IMG/VR virus record: IMGVR_UViG_3300043664_000006
Location: 1 to 51,038 of that record
Reading direction: 5' to 3' (one strand)
DNA length: 51,038 nt
Source of the DNA: a virus
This document shows, piece after piece, positions 6,951 to 12,956 of this stretch (its first letter is position 1; each line of letters starts with the position of its first letter). Under the pieces are notes generated by a model. It had not been told where the DNA came from, did not search any database, and saw nothing but the letters and a program-made list of their open reading frames with translations. A program made the position numbers and the translations under genes.

Positions 6951-7201
6951 CAGTCCGTACTCCCGCCACTGGTTTTCCAAGGGTCCGTCGGTCCATTGTC
7001 CGGGTACTCTTCACGCGCTCCATCTTCGCTGTCGGGCGCGTCGTCCTCGCACATCGGGCAGTAAGCCGGGCCAGGGCAGCGACCCGGCATGTCTCCGGGG
7101 CAGCGGCAGGGCTGGGGGTGACGCCAGCGGTCCATCGCTTCGAACTCGCGCTCCTCGCGCTCCCAACGACGTTCCCTCTCGGCCGCGCTTTCCTGGACCA
7201 T
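6950..7201 (-). CDS. Small Cys-rich, probably zinc-binding protein
   Basis: This 83-residue protein has a strongly charged helical N-terminus (SAAERERRWEREEREFEAM) followed by a Cys cluster at residues about 32-52 (CRCPGD, GRCPGP, YCPMCEDD). Five cysteines in this layout suggest one zinc site. It begins in a TGATG overlap with the first gene of the operon. Function is unknown; such proteins in early operons often bind host factors. Confidence 0.55.
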   Translation of the reverse strand: MVQESAAERERRWEREEREFEAMDRWRHPQPCRCPGDMPGRCPGPAYCPMCEDDAPDSEDGAREEYPDNGPTDPWKTSGGSTD

Positions 7202-7560
7202 CACAGCACCCCGCCCTTGAGCGCCGTCGTCAGGCGGGTCATGTCGTCGTTGGCGACGACCCGTTTGGTGATGCCCACGGCCACGTTCCAGCGTTGGAAG
7301 TCCCGATCGACCGCGCGTGCCTCGCGGGCGTTGGCTGCCTCGATCCGCTCCAGTTCGTCGCTGAGGATGTCGGCGGCGCGATTCAGTTGAGAGGCCAGGA
7401 TCGCCAGCAGATCGTCTGCGTGGTCCAGCCTGTCGTTGGCCGCCGGGCTCGGCAGGACGAACGAGGCAAGTCCGCGACGCAGATCGGTGAGCGCGATCTG
7501 GTGTTCGTTGAGCGTCTGGGCGGCTGCGTGGATCGCCTGGGAGGGAGAGGGGGTTGGCAT
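7201..7560 (-). CDS. First gene of the leftward early operon, helical protein
   Basis: I start it at 7560, where GGAG lies seven bases upstream; an ATG at 7575 lacks such a site. The 119-residue product is almost wholly helical (residues 8-85, with LNEHQIALTDLRRGLASF and DDLLAILASQLNRAADILSDELERIEAAN) and ends WNVAVGITKRVVANDD. It is transcribed from the operator-controlled promoter at 7593-7621 and is thus among the first proteins made after induction. I do not recognise it. Confidence 0.6.
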   Translation of the reverse strand: MPTPSPSQAIHAAAQTLNEHQIALTDLRRGLASFVLPSPAANDRLDHADDLLAILASQLNRAADILSDELERIEAANAREARAVDRDFQRWNVAVGITKRVVANDDMTRLTTALKGGVL

Positions 7561-7592
7561 CGGGGGTCTCCGCATCGGGTTTCGATGGGGAT

Positions 7593-7621
7593 AGTAAACA
7601 CTATGTGGACTTATCTGTCAA
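7593..7621 (-). promoter_or_regulatory. Leftward early promoter with repressor operator
   Basis: On the minus strand TTGACA (7621-7616) and TTTACT (7598-7593) are 17 bp apart, a strong sigma70-type promoter about 25 bp before the mapped leader of the 7560 gene. The 19-bp element AGTAAAC-ACTAT-GTGGACT (7593-7611) covers the -10 box and spacer; its half-sites match those at 9836-9854 and 9883-9901. Binding there would block the leftward operon in the lysogen. Confidence 0.8.
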
Positions 7622-7629
7622 CAGAATGA

Positions 7630-7659
7630 TTACCACTATCCGAAGAAATCTGCTATGCT
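7630..7659 (+). promoter_or_regulatory. Rightward promoter for a leaderless gene
   Basis: TTACCA (7630-7635) and TATGCT (7654-7659) with an 18-bp spacer place the transcription start at or next to the ATG at 7666. It lies back-to-back with the leftward early promoter. No ribosome binding site follows, so the transcript is probably leaderless. Confidence 0.55.
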
Positions 7660-7665
7660 GCCGGC

Positions 7666-7887
7666 ATGAGCGATGCGACGGACGAAGAGCGGGAACTGAG
7701 GATTGCCCTGATGCGAGCGGACATAGGCAACAAGGAAGCCGACACGGCCTACAAGCAGGGCCTGCTACGCTACGAACCCTGGAAAGTGATTGCCCTCGCC
7801 GCTGGAGCGGGTGCCGGCGCCATGGCAGCGGCCGTCGCGCTCATGACGGCGTTGGTGCGTTTGCTTGTTCCTGGCGCGGGGCAATGA
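7666..7887 (+). CDS. Small membrane protein, first of a moron-like operon
   Basis: This 73-residue protein has a charged helical N-terminus (residues 4-42, with EERELRIALMRADIGNKEAD) and one or two hydrophobic segments (VIALAAGAGAGAMAAAVALM then ALVRLLVPG), so it should be anchored in the inner membrane. It probably starts without a leader, because its ATG sits seven bases after TATGCT. The next gene overlaps it by ATGA. Together with its two neighbours it lies outside the lytic operons, between the early promoter and the repressor, where genes expressed by the prophage are usual. A role in superinfection exclusion is inferred. Confidence 0.65.
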   Translation: MSDATDEERELRIALMRADIGNKEADTAYKQGLLRYEPWKVIALAAGAGAGAMAAAVALMTALVRLLVPGAGQ

Positions 7888-8252
7888 CCCGCCTCGGATT
7901 GATCGCCGGATTGCTGGCTTATTGGATGGGCTCTGGTATGGCGGCGGAGGTCGCGGCGGACCTGCCGGGATACAGCAAGCCTGAAACGATCGCGATGTAT
8001 AGCCTCTGCCGCATGAAGGATGCGCAGTGCATGCCGTTGCTGCGATCCGCCTATGTGACCGCCGTCGCGGAGAATAAGCCGAATACCTTCTGGACGTTCT
8101 GCTTGCGTGGACACGTCGTCAGCGACGACCAACTATACTCGTGGTTCATGGACGCGTCGGTCTTTTACAAAGATAGCTTCACGCTACTTACCGCACCCCA
8201 GGCGGTCGCCGCGTCACTGGCTCGCGTCGCACGGTGTGCACCCACGCCATGA
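7884..8252 (+). CDS. Secreted protein with Rap1a/Tai-like Cys pattern
   Basis: This 122-residue protein has an N-terminal signal peptide (MTRLGLIAGLLAYWMGSGMAAE) and then a Cys pattern (YSLCRMKDAQCMPLL, TFCLRGHVVSDDQLYSWFM, ARVARCAP) that resembles the Rap1a/Tai immunity-protein family of small periplasmic helical proteins. In that family they bind and neutralise periplasmic toxins. In a prophage such a protein could block injection or a cell-wall enzyme of a competing phage. It overlaps both neighbours by ATGA, so the three form one translational unit. The family match is by pattern only. Confidence 0.5.
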   Translation: MTRLGLIAGLLAYWMGSGMAAEVAADLPGYSKPETIAMYSLCRMKDAQCMPLLRSAYVTAVAENKPNTFWTFCLRGHVVSDDQLYSWFMDASVFYKDSFTLLTAPQAVAASLARVARCAPTP

Positions 8253-8467
8253 GCGAGAGCCCGATCGACTACAGCGACCCTGTCACCATGCGCGCCACCC
8301 TCGCGAGGATCGACAGGGACCAGGCGGAGACACAGAAGCTCCTCGCCGAAGGCCGGAAGTTCAACCGGGACATATGGATCGTGCCGTTGACGGTGTTCGG
8401 CGCGATCATCGTCGGGGTGGTCGCTCGTCTGCCGGAGATCCTGCACGCGTTCGGCTTCGCGTCCTGA
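8249..8467 (+). CDS. Small membrane protein with N-terminal helix
   Basis: I start this gene at the ATG that overlaps the previous stop; the product has 72 residues. Residues 10-40 form a charged helix (TLARIDRDQAETQKLLAEGRK) and residues about 44-66 a membrane span (IWIVPLTVFGAIIVGVVARL). The helix-then-span layout matches the first gene of this operon, and similar short proteins are frequent in alphaproteobacterial prophages. The function is unknown. Confidence 0.65.
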   Translation: MSESPIDYSDPVTMRATLARIDRDQAETQKLLAEGRKFNRDIWIVPLTVFGAIIVGVVARLPEILHAFGFAS

Positions 8468-8507
8468 TCCGTGCTACAGTCCGGTCCGGACCACCGGAGC
8501 GGCTATC

Positions 8508-8696
8508 ATGGATGAGGAACGTGAGCTTGCGTTGAAACTGGCCTGTGGGGTCGCCGATCGATACGTGGACCCGGAAGAGACGGTGGCCCGCGCGCGTCTC
8601 TATCTCGACTTCCTGACCGGCGGAAGCGATGCGAAGGTTATCGACGCCGCGAAGCAGTTCGGTGACACGTTGCAACGAGTCAAGGCTGGTTCCTAG
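8508..8696 (+). CDS. Hypothetical helical protein
   Basis: This 62-residue protein has GGAG eight bases before its ATG and is soluble and helical (MDEERELALKLACGVADRY, ARARLYLDFLTGG). A possible extended -10 (TGCTACAGT) lies about 30 bp upstream. Its end overlaps by 17 bp the end of the leftward 8680-8865 gene, so two transcripts converge here. No family is recognised. Confidence 0.6.
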   Translation: MDEERELALKLACGVADRYVDPEETVARARLYLDFLTGGSDAKVIDAAKQFGDTLQRVKAGS

Positions 8697-8865
8697 CGTC
8701 AGGGCGCCGCACCGCTATCAGGCATTCGGCGTAGGTGTCGAGAATCCATTTCCGGTCGGCCTTGTCTCCGTGCCCGGCAAGAGCCTTGCCCTCGCAAGAG
8801 GCGATTCGTTCCAACAGCATATACGCGACTTGCTCGGATGAGTGGCCGCCGGTTTGGTCCGCCAT
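8680..8865 (-). CDS. Hypothetical protein of the repressor operon
   Basis: This 61-residue protein (SSEQVAYMLLERIASCEGK, then DRKWILDTYAECLIAVR) is of a small soluble type widespread in alphaproteobacterial phages, with no known function. CAGGGAG lies about eight bases before the ATG. A 24-bp repeat (8888-8911), also found before the next gene upstream, sits in its leader. It is the last gene of the leftward repressor operon. Confidence 0.65.
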   Translation of the reverse strand: MADQTGGHSSEQVAYMLLERIASCEGKALAGHGDKADRKWILDTYAECLIAVRRPDARNQP

Positions 8866-8887
8866 GGTGTTTGCTCCCTGGTTAATC

Positions 8888-8911
8888 CCTGATCACGAAC
8901 GCGGCCTGAAC
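8888..8911. repeat. 24-bp repeat, copy 1
   Basis: CCTGATCACG-n2-GCGGCCTGAAC is repeated at 9357-9380 with only two differences (22 of 24 identical). Each copy lies in the leader of a leftward gene, 22 and 11 bp before the start, and includes the palindrome TGATCA. It may be a promoter element, an operator or an mRNA leader signal. Confidence 0.6.
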
Positions 8912-8916
8912 CCGTG

Positions 8917-9345
8917 CTACGGTGACACCGGCGACCGCAGTGGAATGTTTGGATGCGTCGCATCCCAGTGGACGAGGCCCGCGCTAATGACGCTGATGAT
9001 CATGCCAATCGTCGCGATTATCATGGCGATCGTGGCTCTCTTGTTCGCGGTGCGCGCGAAGCGGTTGGCTTCCTCCGCGGCGGATGCCTGCCTTTCCGCG
9101 GCCACGGCGGCTCGTTCAGCGGCGGCGCTGGCCCGCTCCGCGGCTGAGGCGGCCCGCGAAGCGGCGTCGGCTTCCAGGGCCTGGGAAGCTTCACTACGGG
9201 ACCGCTCTCCTTCATCGCGCTGAGCAACCCAGGTAACGGCTTCCACCTTCGCCTCGGGCGTGAAAAGGCCGTTGGCGATAAACCCCCTGACCTGGTCGAC
9301 CCCCATGCTTTCGAACCGTTGCCGGTAGGAATCCCTGATGCTCAC
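8917..9345 (-). CDS. Ala-rich coiled-coil membrane protein
   Basis: This 142-residue protein starts at GTG with AGGAAAGG six bases upstream. Residues 1-40 form a soluble head (YRQRFESMGVDQVRGFIANG), residues about 45-105 an unbroken Ala/Glu/Arg heptad helix (AERASAAAERAAVAAERQAS), and residues about 107-127 a membrane span (IAMIIATIGMIISVISAGLV). The tip after the span would face the periplasm. It follows the repressor and is probably co-expressed with it in the lysogen, which fits a role in exclusion or lysogen fitness. That role is inferred. Confidence 0.7.
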   Translation of the reverse strand: MSIRDSYRQRFESMGVDQVRGFIANGLFTPEAKVEAVTWVAQRDEGERSRSEASQALEADAASRAASAAERASAAAERAAVAAERQASAAEEANRFARTANKRATIAMIIATIGMIISVISAGLVHWDATHPNIPLRSPVSP

Positions 9346-9356
9346 ACCGGTCCTTT

Positions 9357-9380
9357 CCTGATCACGCGCGCGGCCTGAAC
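9357..9380. repeat. 24-bp repeat, copy 2
   Basis: This is the second copy of the element at 8888-8911. It ends directly at the AGGAAAGG ribosome binding site of the coiled-coil gene, in the 42-bp gap between that gene and the repressor gene. Confidence 0.6.
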
Positions 9381-9387
9381 TCCACGA

Positions 9388-9825
9388 TCACCCCGCGGCA
9401 CTTACCGTTCGCTTTTTCTTTGTGTCGGCGCCCCCGCCTATCGACCGGGATGGGGGTGACCTTTCTTTCGGGAGGGGACGGGGCTTGGCCGGTGGCTCGG
9501 CTGGCGGACCGAGGGGGAGTAGACCCTGGGCGACTAAGGCCAGAGTCTCTCGCTTCCGCTCATCCAGGACCGCGTAGGAAGCGAGGATGGTGGCAAGGTT
9601 CGGATCGTCCGGTGGCGCTGGCGCCCCGGTTATCAATTCTTGCCACGACACACCGAGATGCGGCGCGAGGCGCCTGGCCCATTCGACGGTCAGCTTCCGG
9701 TGGCCTTTTCGGAGGTTGAAAATCTGCTGCTTGGTAATTTCCAACGGCCGCGCGAGGTCGGGGTCCGTCAGCCCCTTCGCACGCATGAACCGCGCCAGGT
9801 GGTTGGGATAAGGCCCTTCCGTCAT
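9388..9825 (-). CDS. cI: XRE-family lysogeny repressor (CI-like)
   Basis: This 145-residue protein has an N-terminal Cro/C1-type helix-turn-helix at residues about 8-62 (HLARFMRAKGLTDPDLA, recognition region KQQIFNLRKGHRKL). The C-terminal half is Pro- and Lys-rich and has no LexA-type peptidase motif, so induction would not use RecA-driven self-cleavage. It faces the Cro-like gene across an 84-bp switch holding two operators. Its ATG lies only about ten bases after a TTTACT -10 box, so the mRNA is probably leaderless, as for lambda cI from its maintenance promoter. The repressor role rests on position and domain. Confidence 0.85.
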   Translation of the reverse strand: MTEGPYPNHLARFMRAKGLTDPDLARPLEITKQQIFNLRKGHRKLTVEWARRLAPHLGVSWQELITGAPAPPDDPNLATILASYAVLDERKRETLALVAQGLLPLGPPAEPPAKPRPLPKERSPPSRSIGGGADTKKKRTVSAAG

Positions 9826-9835
9826 GCCATGAGGT

Positions 9836-9901
9836 AGTAAACGATATGGTTACTGGCGTCGGCCACTGATCTGTTGACCGATAGTCCACATTATGTTTAC
9901 T
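9836..9901. promoter_or_regulatory. Divergent lysis-lysogeny switch with two operators
   Basis: Two 19-bp elements lie here: AGTAAAC-GATAT-GGTTACT (9836-9854) and AGTCCAC-ATTAT-GTTTACT (9883-9901). Both fit AGTnnAC-N5-GTnnACT, the same pattern as the site at 7593-7611. The first covers the -10 (TTTACT, minus strand) of the repressor promoter, which lacks a good -35; the second covers the -10 (TTTACT, 9896-9901) of the rightward promoter, whose -35 is TTGACC (9874-9879). A repressor bound here would shut off the rightward operon and control itself. Confidence 0.8.
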
Positions 9902-9909
9902 ATGCCCTC

Positions 9910-10188
9910 ATGAAGCTGGACGCCTACCTTCGCGAGCACCGCCTGACCTCGGCGCAATTCGCAAAAAACGCCGGTTTGGTGGGGAAACAGGTCGTCCACA
10001 ACTATCGACACGGCTCCCGATTCCCGACCCCGGAAGCCCTGCGTCGTATCCGCGAAGCGACGAACGGCGAGGTGACCTCGGAAGATTTTGTCGACCAGCA
10101 TGCCGGCGAGTCACCGCCCCTGAAGCGCCCGAAGCGCACCCCCTCAAAAAACACCCCGCCACCCAGCGCACCCGAAAGGGTGGCCTGA
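9910..10188 (+). CDS. Cro-like helix-turn-helix protein, leaderless
   Basis: This 92-residue protein has a compact helix-turn-helix at residues about 3-45 (MKLDAYLREHRLTSAQFAK, KQVVHNYRHGSRFPTPEA) and a basic, Pro-rich tail (PPLKRPKRTPSKNTPPP). The ATG at 9910 is nine bases after the -10 box, and nothing resembling a ribosome binding site precedes it, so its message is probably leaderless. It opens the rightward early operon opposite the repressor, the position of Cro, and would compete for the same operators. That role is inferred. Confidence 0.8.
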   Translation: MKLDAYLREHRLTSAQFAKNAGLVGKQVVHNYRHGSRFPTPEALRRIREATNGEVTSEDFVDQHAGESPPLKRPKRTPSKNTPPPSAPERVA

Positions 10189-10264
10189 TGACGGGGCGCT
10201 TCCGTCTCTCTCTCAACATCCCCCGCGTTCCAGCGCGGGTCTCCATCGCGGGAGCATTTTAGCG

Positions 10265-10588
10265 ATGGAGCGTATTTTGGCCTGGCCCGAAGATTCCAAA
10301 CCGCCCGCCCGGCTCGCGGCCGAGTACGTCGACGACGCCGTCACCTCGATCCGCAACCGCGGCCACACCCGTCAGCACGCTCTGAAGCTCGCCGCTCGGG
10401 AGCTGGGCATCCGCTTTCGCCGGGCGCGCGCGCTGGTCTACGGCGATCCCGTCGCGGTGCTGGACGATGAACTGGCGGAGATCCGGGCTGCCTACCTCAG
10501 GCACCTGGACGCCGAGGCCGCGCATCTGTCCGCGCGATCGGCCGCGGCACGGGAACGTCTCCGTCGGATGCTGGAGGGCGAACCCTGA
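10265..10588 (+). CDS. Hypothetical early DNA-binding-like protein
   Basis: This 107-residue basic protein follows the Cro-like gene after a 76-bp gap, with GGGAG about ten bases before its ATG. Residues 20-60 (AEYVDDAVTSIRNRGHTRQ, AARELGIRFRRARALVYGD) look like a helix-turn-helix, and residues 65-105 form a charged helix. It may be an early regulator, but I do not recognise the family. Confidence 0.6.
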   Translation: MERILAWPEDSKPPARLAAEYVDDAVTSIRNRGHTRQHALKLAARELGIRFRRARALVYGDPVAVLDDELAEIRAAYLRHLDAEAAHLSARSAAARERLRRMLEGEP

Positions 10589-10722
10589 TGTACTGGGCGC
10601 CGTTTTGCGCGTGGTGGTGGCGCCGCCGGCAGGCGCAGGCCGATCGCTGGGAGCGGCGCTTCCGAAGAGCGTGCGGAAAGCTGGGAGTACCGGCGGGTTC
10701 GGTAAAGCGATCACCGCCATGA
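10588..10722 (+). CDS. 44-residue Trp/Arg-rich small protein
   Basis: This short gene starts in a TGATG overlap with the previous stop. The product begins MYWAPFCAWWWRRRQAQ and is strongly basic. Small phage proteins with a Trp-rich start and Arg-rich body of this size are common after early regulators, so I accept it with moderate confidence. The function is unknown. Confidence 0.45.
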   Translation: MYWAPFCAWWWRRRQAQADRWERRFRRACGKLGVPAGSVKRSPP

Positions 10723-10900
10723 CGCACATGACGCGCCCGCGCGACGGCCCAATGCCGGTCACCGCTCACACGTCGAACAGTCTCGCTCCGGCGGGAAATG
10801 GGGAATCGCGTCGCCTGTCCGAGGCGACAACGGAGGCGCGTACGTTACGGGTCTGGACCCCGCGACATACGCTACCCGTCACATCATCAGGCATAGAAAA

Positions 10901-10928
10901 TCGCAAGTCCCGACCAAAAGACTTGCGA
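10901..10928 (+). promoter_or_regulatory. Perfect hairpin next to the gcrA ribosome binding site
   Basis: TCGCAAGTC and GACTTGCGA form a perfect 9-bp stem around a ten-base loop (CCGACCAAAA). One base later comes the strong ribosome binding site AGGAGG (10930-10935) of the GcrA-like gene. There is no T-run, so it is not a simple terminator. It could be a protein-binding operator, a 5' mRNA stabiliser or a translational control element. The 10723-10900 stretch upstream holds no gene I can support. Confidence 0.65.
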
Positions 10929-10945
10929 CAGGAGGCACCTTGGAA

Positions 10946-11719
10946 ATGCCCTCGGGGAATGGACCAGAACGGCACCCGTCGTCAAGTCTGAATATCAAGA
11001 CTGACGAAACGCCGGCCAAACCGCGAACCGAAGCGGAGTGGCGCAGGCTGCTCCAGCCGTTCGCTGATTCGTCATACGCGACATGGTCCGACGATGATCT
11101 GGTGACGCTCTGCCGGGAATGGTGTGCCGGCACCTCGACCGCTCGGATTGGCGCTCTCATTGGGAAGACTAAGAACGCCGCGGTCGGCAAATCGCATCGG
11201 TTGATCAAAGCCGGAATCCTTCAGCCCCGGCCATCGCCGATCCTCGCACGCTGGGCACATCTCGGACCCCGTCCCGTTCAACCCCTACACGCGCCGAAGG
11301 TCACACTCCCAGGGATCGCGAGTGTCCCCGCTCCGCCTCCTCCACCGGTGCGCGCGGTCCGGAAGGTCACGGTGACCCACGAATCGACTCGGGGACCGGC
11401 GGTCACGGCCGAGGTCTGGGTCACCGCCGAGTACGACGCCGGGCAGGTGATCGTCGGAGCGAGTCCCGTGCCGGCCGCGACTCGGACCCCACCCGCGACT
11501 CCGACTCAACCGCGCCCGATTCGCGCGCCCCAGCCCCGACCCTACGGCCGGATCACCGAGTGCTGCTGGCCGATCGGAGAACCCGGCACCCGCGCGTTCC
11601 ACTTCTGCGACGTCCCGTCCGACCCCGGCATTTCGTATTGCGGCGATCACGCCCGGGTCGCGTTCGTCAGAATCCGCCCGCCGGCCCGCGTGGATGATTA
11701 CGCGAGGCCCGACCCATGA
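10946..11719 (+). CDS. gcrA: GcrA-type cell-cycle regulator homologue
   Basis: This 257-residue protein has both halves of GcrA: an N-terminal DNA-binding domain at residues about 47-100 (WSDDDLVTLCREWCAGTST, then IGKTKNAAVGKSHRLIKAG) and a C-terminal sigma70-contacting domain (CCWPIGEPGTRAFHFCD, YCGDHARVAF) with the usual Cys/His set. Host GcrA binds sigma70 and activates promoters holding methylated GANTC. The linker is longer and Pro/Thr-rich, and its codons contain seven GANTC sites. AGGAGG lies ten bases before the ATG; a TTG six bases earlier is less likely. In a phage it could tie early transcription to host methylation state. Confidence 0.88.
   Translation: MPSGNGPERHPSSSLNIKTDETPAKPRTEAEWRRLLQPFADSSYATWSDDDLVTLCREWCAGTSTARIGALIGKTKNAAVGKSHRLIKAGILQPRPSPILARWAHLGPRPVQPLHAPKVTLPGIASVPAPPPPPVRAVRKVTVTHESTRGPAVTAEVWVTAEYDAGQVIVGASPVPAATRTPPATPTQPRPIRAPQPRPYGRITECCWPIGEPGTRAFHFCDVPSDPGISYCGDHARVAFVRIRPPARVDDYARPDP
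11381..11522. other. GANTC cluster inside gcrA
   Basis: Seven GANTC sites start at 11381, 11386, 11461, 11479, 11497, 11503 and 11518, against about 0.6 expected by chance in 142 bp. They lie in the linker-coding part of the GcrA-like gene. GANTC is the CcrM methylation target and the site through which GcrA acts. Confidence 0.75.
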
Positions 11720-11967
11720 CAGTGCGCATCTGTCACTCCTGCGCCGCCACCAGCGTCGAGACCAGGTTCCCGCGCAAGATCCGGGGCCAGCCCGCACCGA
11801 AGCTGTGCCTGGCCTGCGAGGCGACGGCCCTCGTTCAATCCGCTCCGATCGAGTGGCCAACCAACCCGCGCCCGGCACAGACCCGAGCGAGCTACCGGGC
11901 GGCGTACCGCGCCAGGCTCAAAAGCGCCCAGGGCGACCTCGTGGACCTTCTGGTCAAGCCGCCATGA
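11716..11967 (+). CDS. Small zinc-finger-like protein
   Basis: This 83-residue protein starts in a 4-bp overlap with gcrA. Two Cys pairs (CHSC near residue 6 and CLAC near residue 31) frame a basic loop, as in a four-Cys zinc finger; the rest is Arg/Ala-rich (YRAAYRARLKSA). It may bind nucleic acid. No known family is assigned. Confidence 0.65.
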   Translation: MTVRICHSCAATSVETRFPRKIRGQPAPKLCLACEATALVQSAPIEWPTNPRPAQTRASYRAAYRARLKSAQGDLVDLLVKPP

Positions 11968-12047
11968 TGGTCACCCTGCTCTGGATCGGCATCCTCTGCA
12001 TCGTCGGCGCCGCGCTCAGCCGCGAATCCAAGCGGCGGCCGCCATGA
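11964..12047 (+). CDS. 27-residue membrane microprotein
   Basis: This short gene overlaps the previous and next genes by ATGA at both ends. The product is a single hydrophobic helix (MMVTLLWIGILCIVGAAL) with a basic tail (SRESKRRPP). Its exact fit between coupled neighbours supports translation. The function is unknown. Confidence 0.5.
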   Translation: MMVTLLWIGILCIVGAALSRESKRRPP

Positions 12048-12262
12048 GCGACGCCATCCCCGATATCGCGGCCGAGAGCGCGGGCAACGTCGCCTACGGC
12101 GCGGCGATGCAGGCGGTTATCGCGGCGGCGAGGGCGTGGCGTGGGGCAGCGGGATGGATAACGCCATCAGGCTACGTGCCGCACCAGCACCGCCGCCTGG
12201 TTGATGCGATAGACGCTCTCGACGCGCTTGAGGCGCGGTTGCGGGAGCGCGGGACGCCATGA
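12044..12262 (+). CDS. Hypothetical small helical protein
   Basis: This 72-residue Ala-rich protein overlaps both neighbours by four bases. It has a hydrophobic helix (YGAAMQAVIAAARAW) and an amphipathic C-terminal helix (HRRLVDAIDALDALEARLRER). No family is recognised. Confidence 0.6.
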   Translation: MSDAIPDIAAESAGNVAYGAAMQAVIAAARAWRGAAGWITPSGYVPHQHRRLVDAIDALDALEARLRERGTP

Positions 12263-12612
12263 GCGACGCACCCGAGCAGGGCACCCACGCCCTCACCCCG
12301 GAACTCTCCCGCGCGATCGACGACGTCCTCGTGGCGGGACACTCGCAGAGGCATTGGCTCAAAGCCGGGCACCCGCCGTTCGAAAGTTCGCTCGCCGAAG
12401 GGATGGCGCATTACGGCTCCTTACCGGGTGCCGCGTTCGACCTTTGGACGATGTGCCGGGCGATCGAAAAACTCCGGCTGGCATGGACCGGTCAGGCCGG
12501 GCCCGCGGCGGTGCCGGGACCGATCGAGGTGCCGGACGAAGCGCCAGGGCTCACGACGGAACTCGCGAGGGGCGGGGACGCCGAGGCCGAGCAACCGCGG
12601 TTGCCGGAATAG
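12259..12612 (+). CDS. Hypothetical early protein
   Basis: This 117-residue acidic protein starts by ATGA overlap. A central segment (FESSLAEGMAHYGSLPGAAFDLWTM) is the best-conserved-looking part; the C-terminus is Glu/Pro-rich. It may be soluble and cytoplasmic. No family is recognised. Confidence 0.55.
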   Translation: MSDAPEQGTHALTPELSRAIDDVLVAGHSQRHWLKAGHPPFESSLAEGMAHYGSLPGAAFDLWTMCRAIEKLRLAWTGQAGPAAVPGPIEVPDEAPGLTTELARGGDAEAEQPRLPE

Positions 12613-12956
12613 TGCCAGGGGAGGCGGACAATCCGGACGGCGAATTCTGCCCCTGGACTCCGACTCCGCGCCAAACCCCGACGCCGGCCGAGCGACAGGC
12701 ATTCAAGGCAAGCATCGAGTTCGCGATCCAGGCGAAGTACCCAATTCGCCGGAACAAGGAACTGACGCCCGAGCAGTTGAGCATTCTCCGGGCGACTCAA
12801 CTTGGCGATGGCGCACCCTTCGCGACCCGGCGCGCGGCGTCGGCGCCGAAACCTCCCATCCGCGATCGTCGACCGCTGACGCCCGAGGAGCTGCGGGCGG
12901 CGCGGCGTGAGCAGCTTGGCGACCGGATGTTCGACGACGACGGGCCGCTCCGTTGA
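12612..12956 (+). CDS. Hypothetical protein with an internal duplicated motif
   Basis: The GTG start shares one base with the upstream TAG. In the 114-residue product the motif LTPEQLSILRATQLGDG (about residues 57-73) recurs as LTPEELRAARREQLGDR (about residues 90-106), so a short helical unit appears twice. The N-terminus is Pro/Thr-rich. It lies directly before the replication-initiator-like gene, which it overlaps by four bases, so an accessory role in replication is possible. Confidence 0.55.
   Translation: MPGEADNPDGEFCPWTPTPRQTPTPAERQAFKASIEFAIQAKYPIRRNKELTPEQLSILRATQLGDGAPFATRRAASAPKPPIRDRRPLTPEELRAARREQLGDRMFDDDGPLR

Noticed and set aside
10719-10991. Rightward open frame overlapping the gcrA start
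   Set aside because: It contains the hairpin and the gcrA ribosome binding site, lacks its own, and its product has no protein-like pattern.
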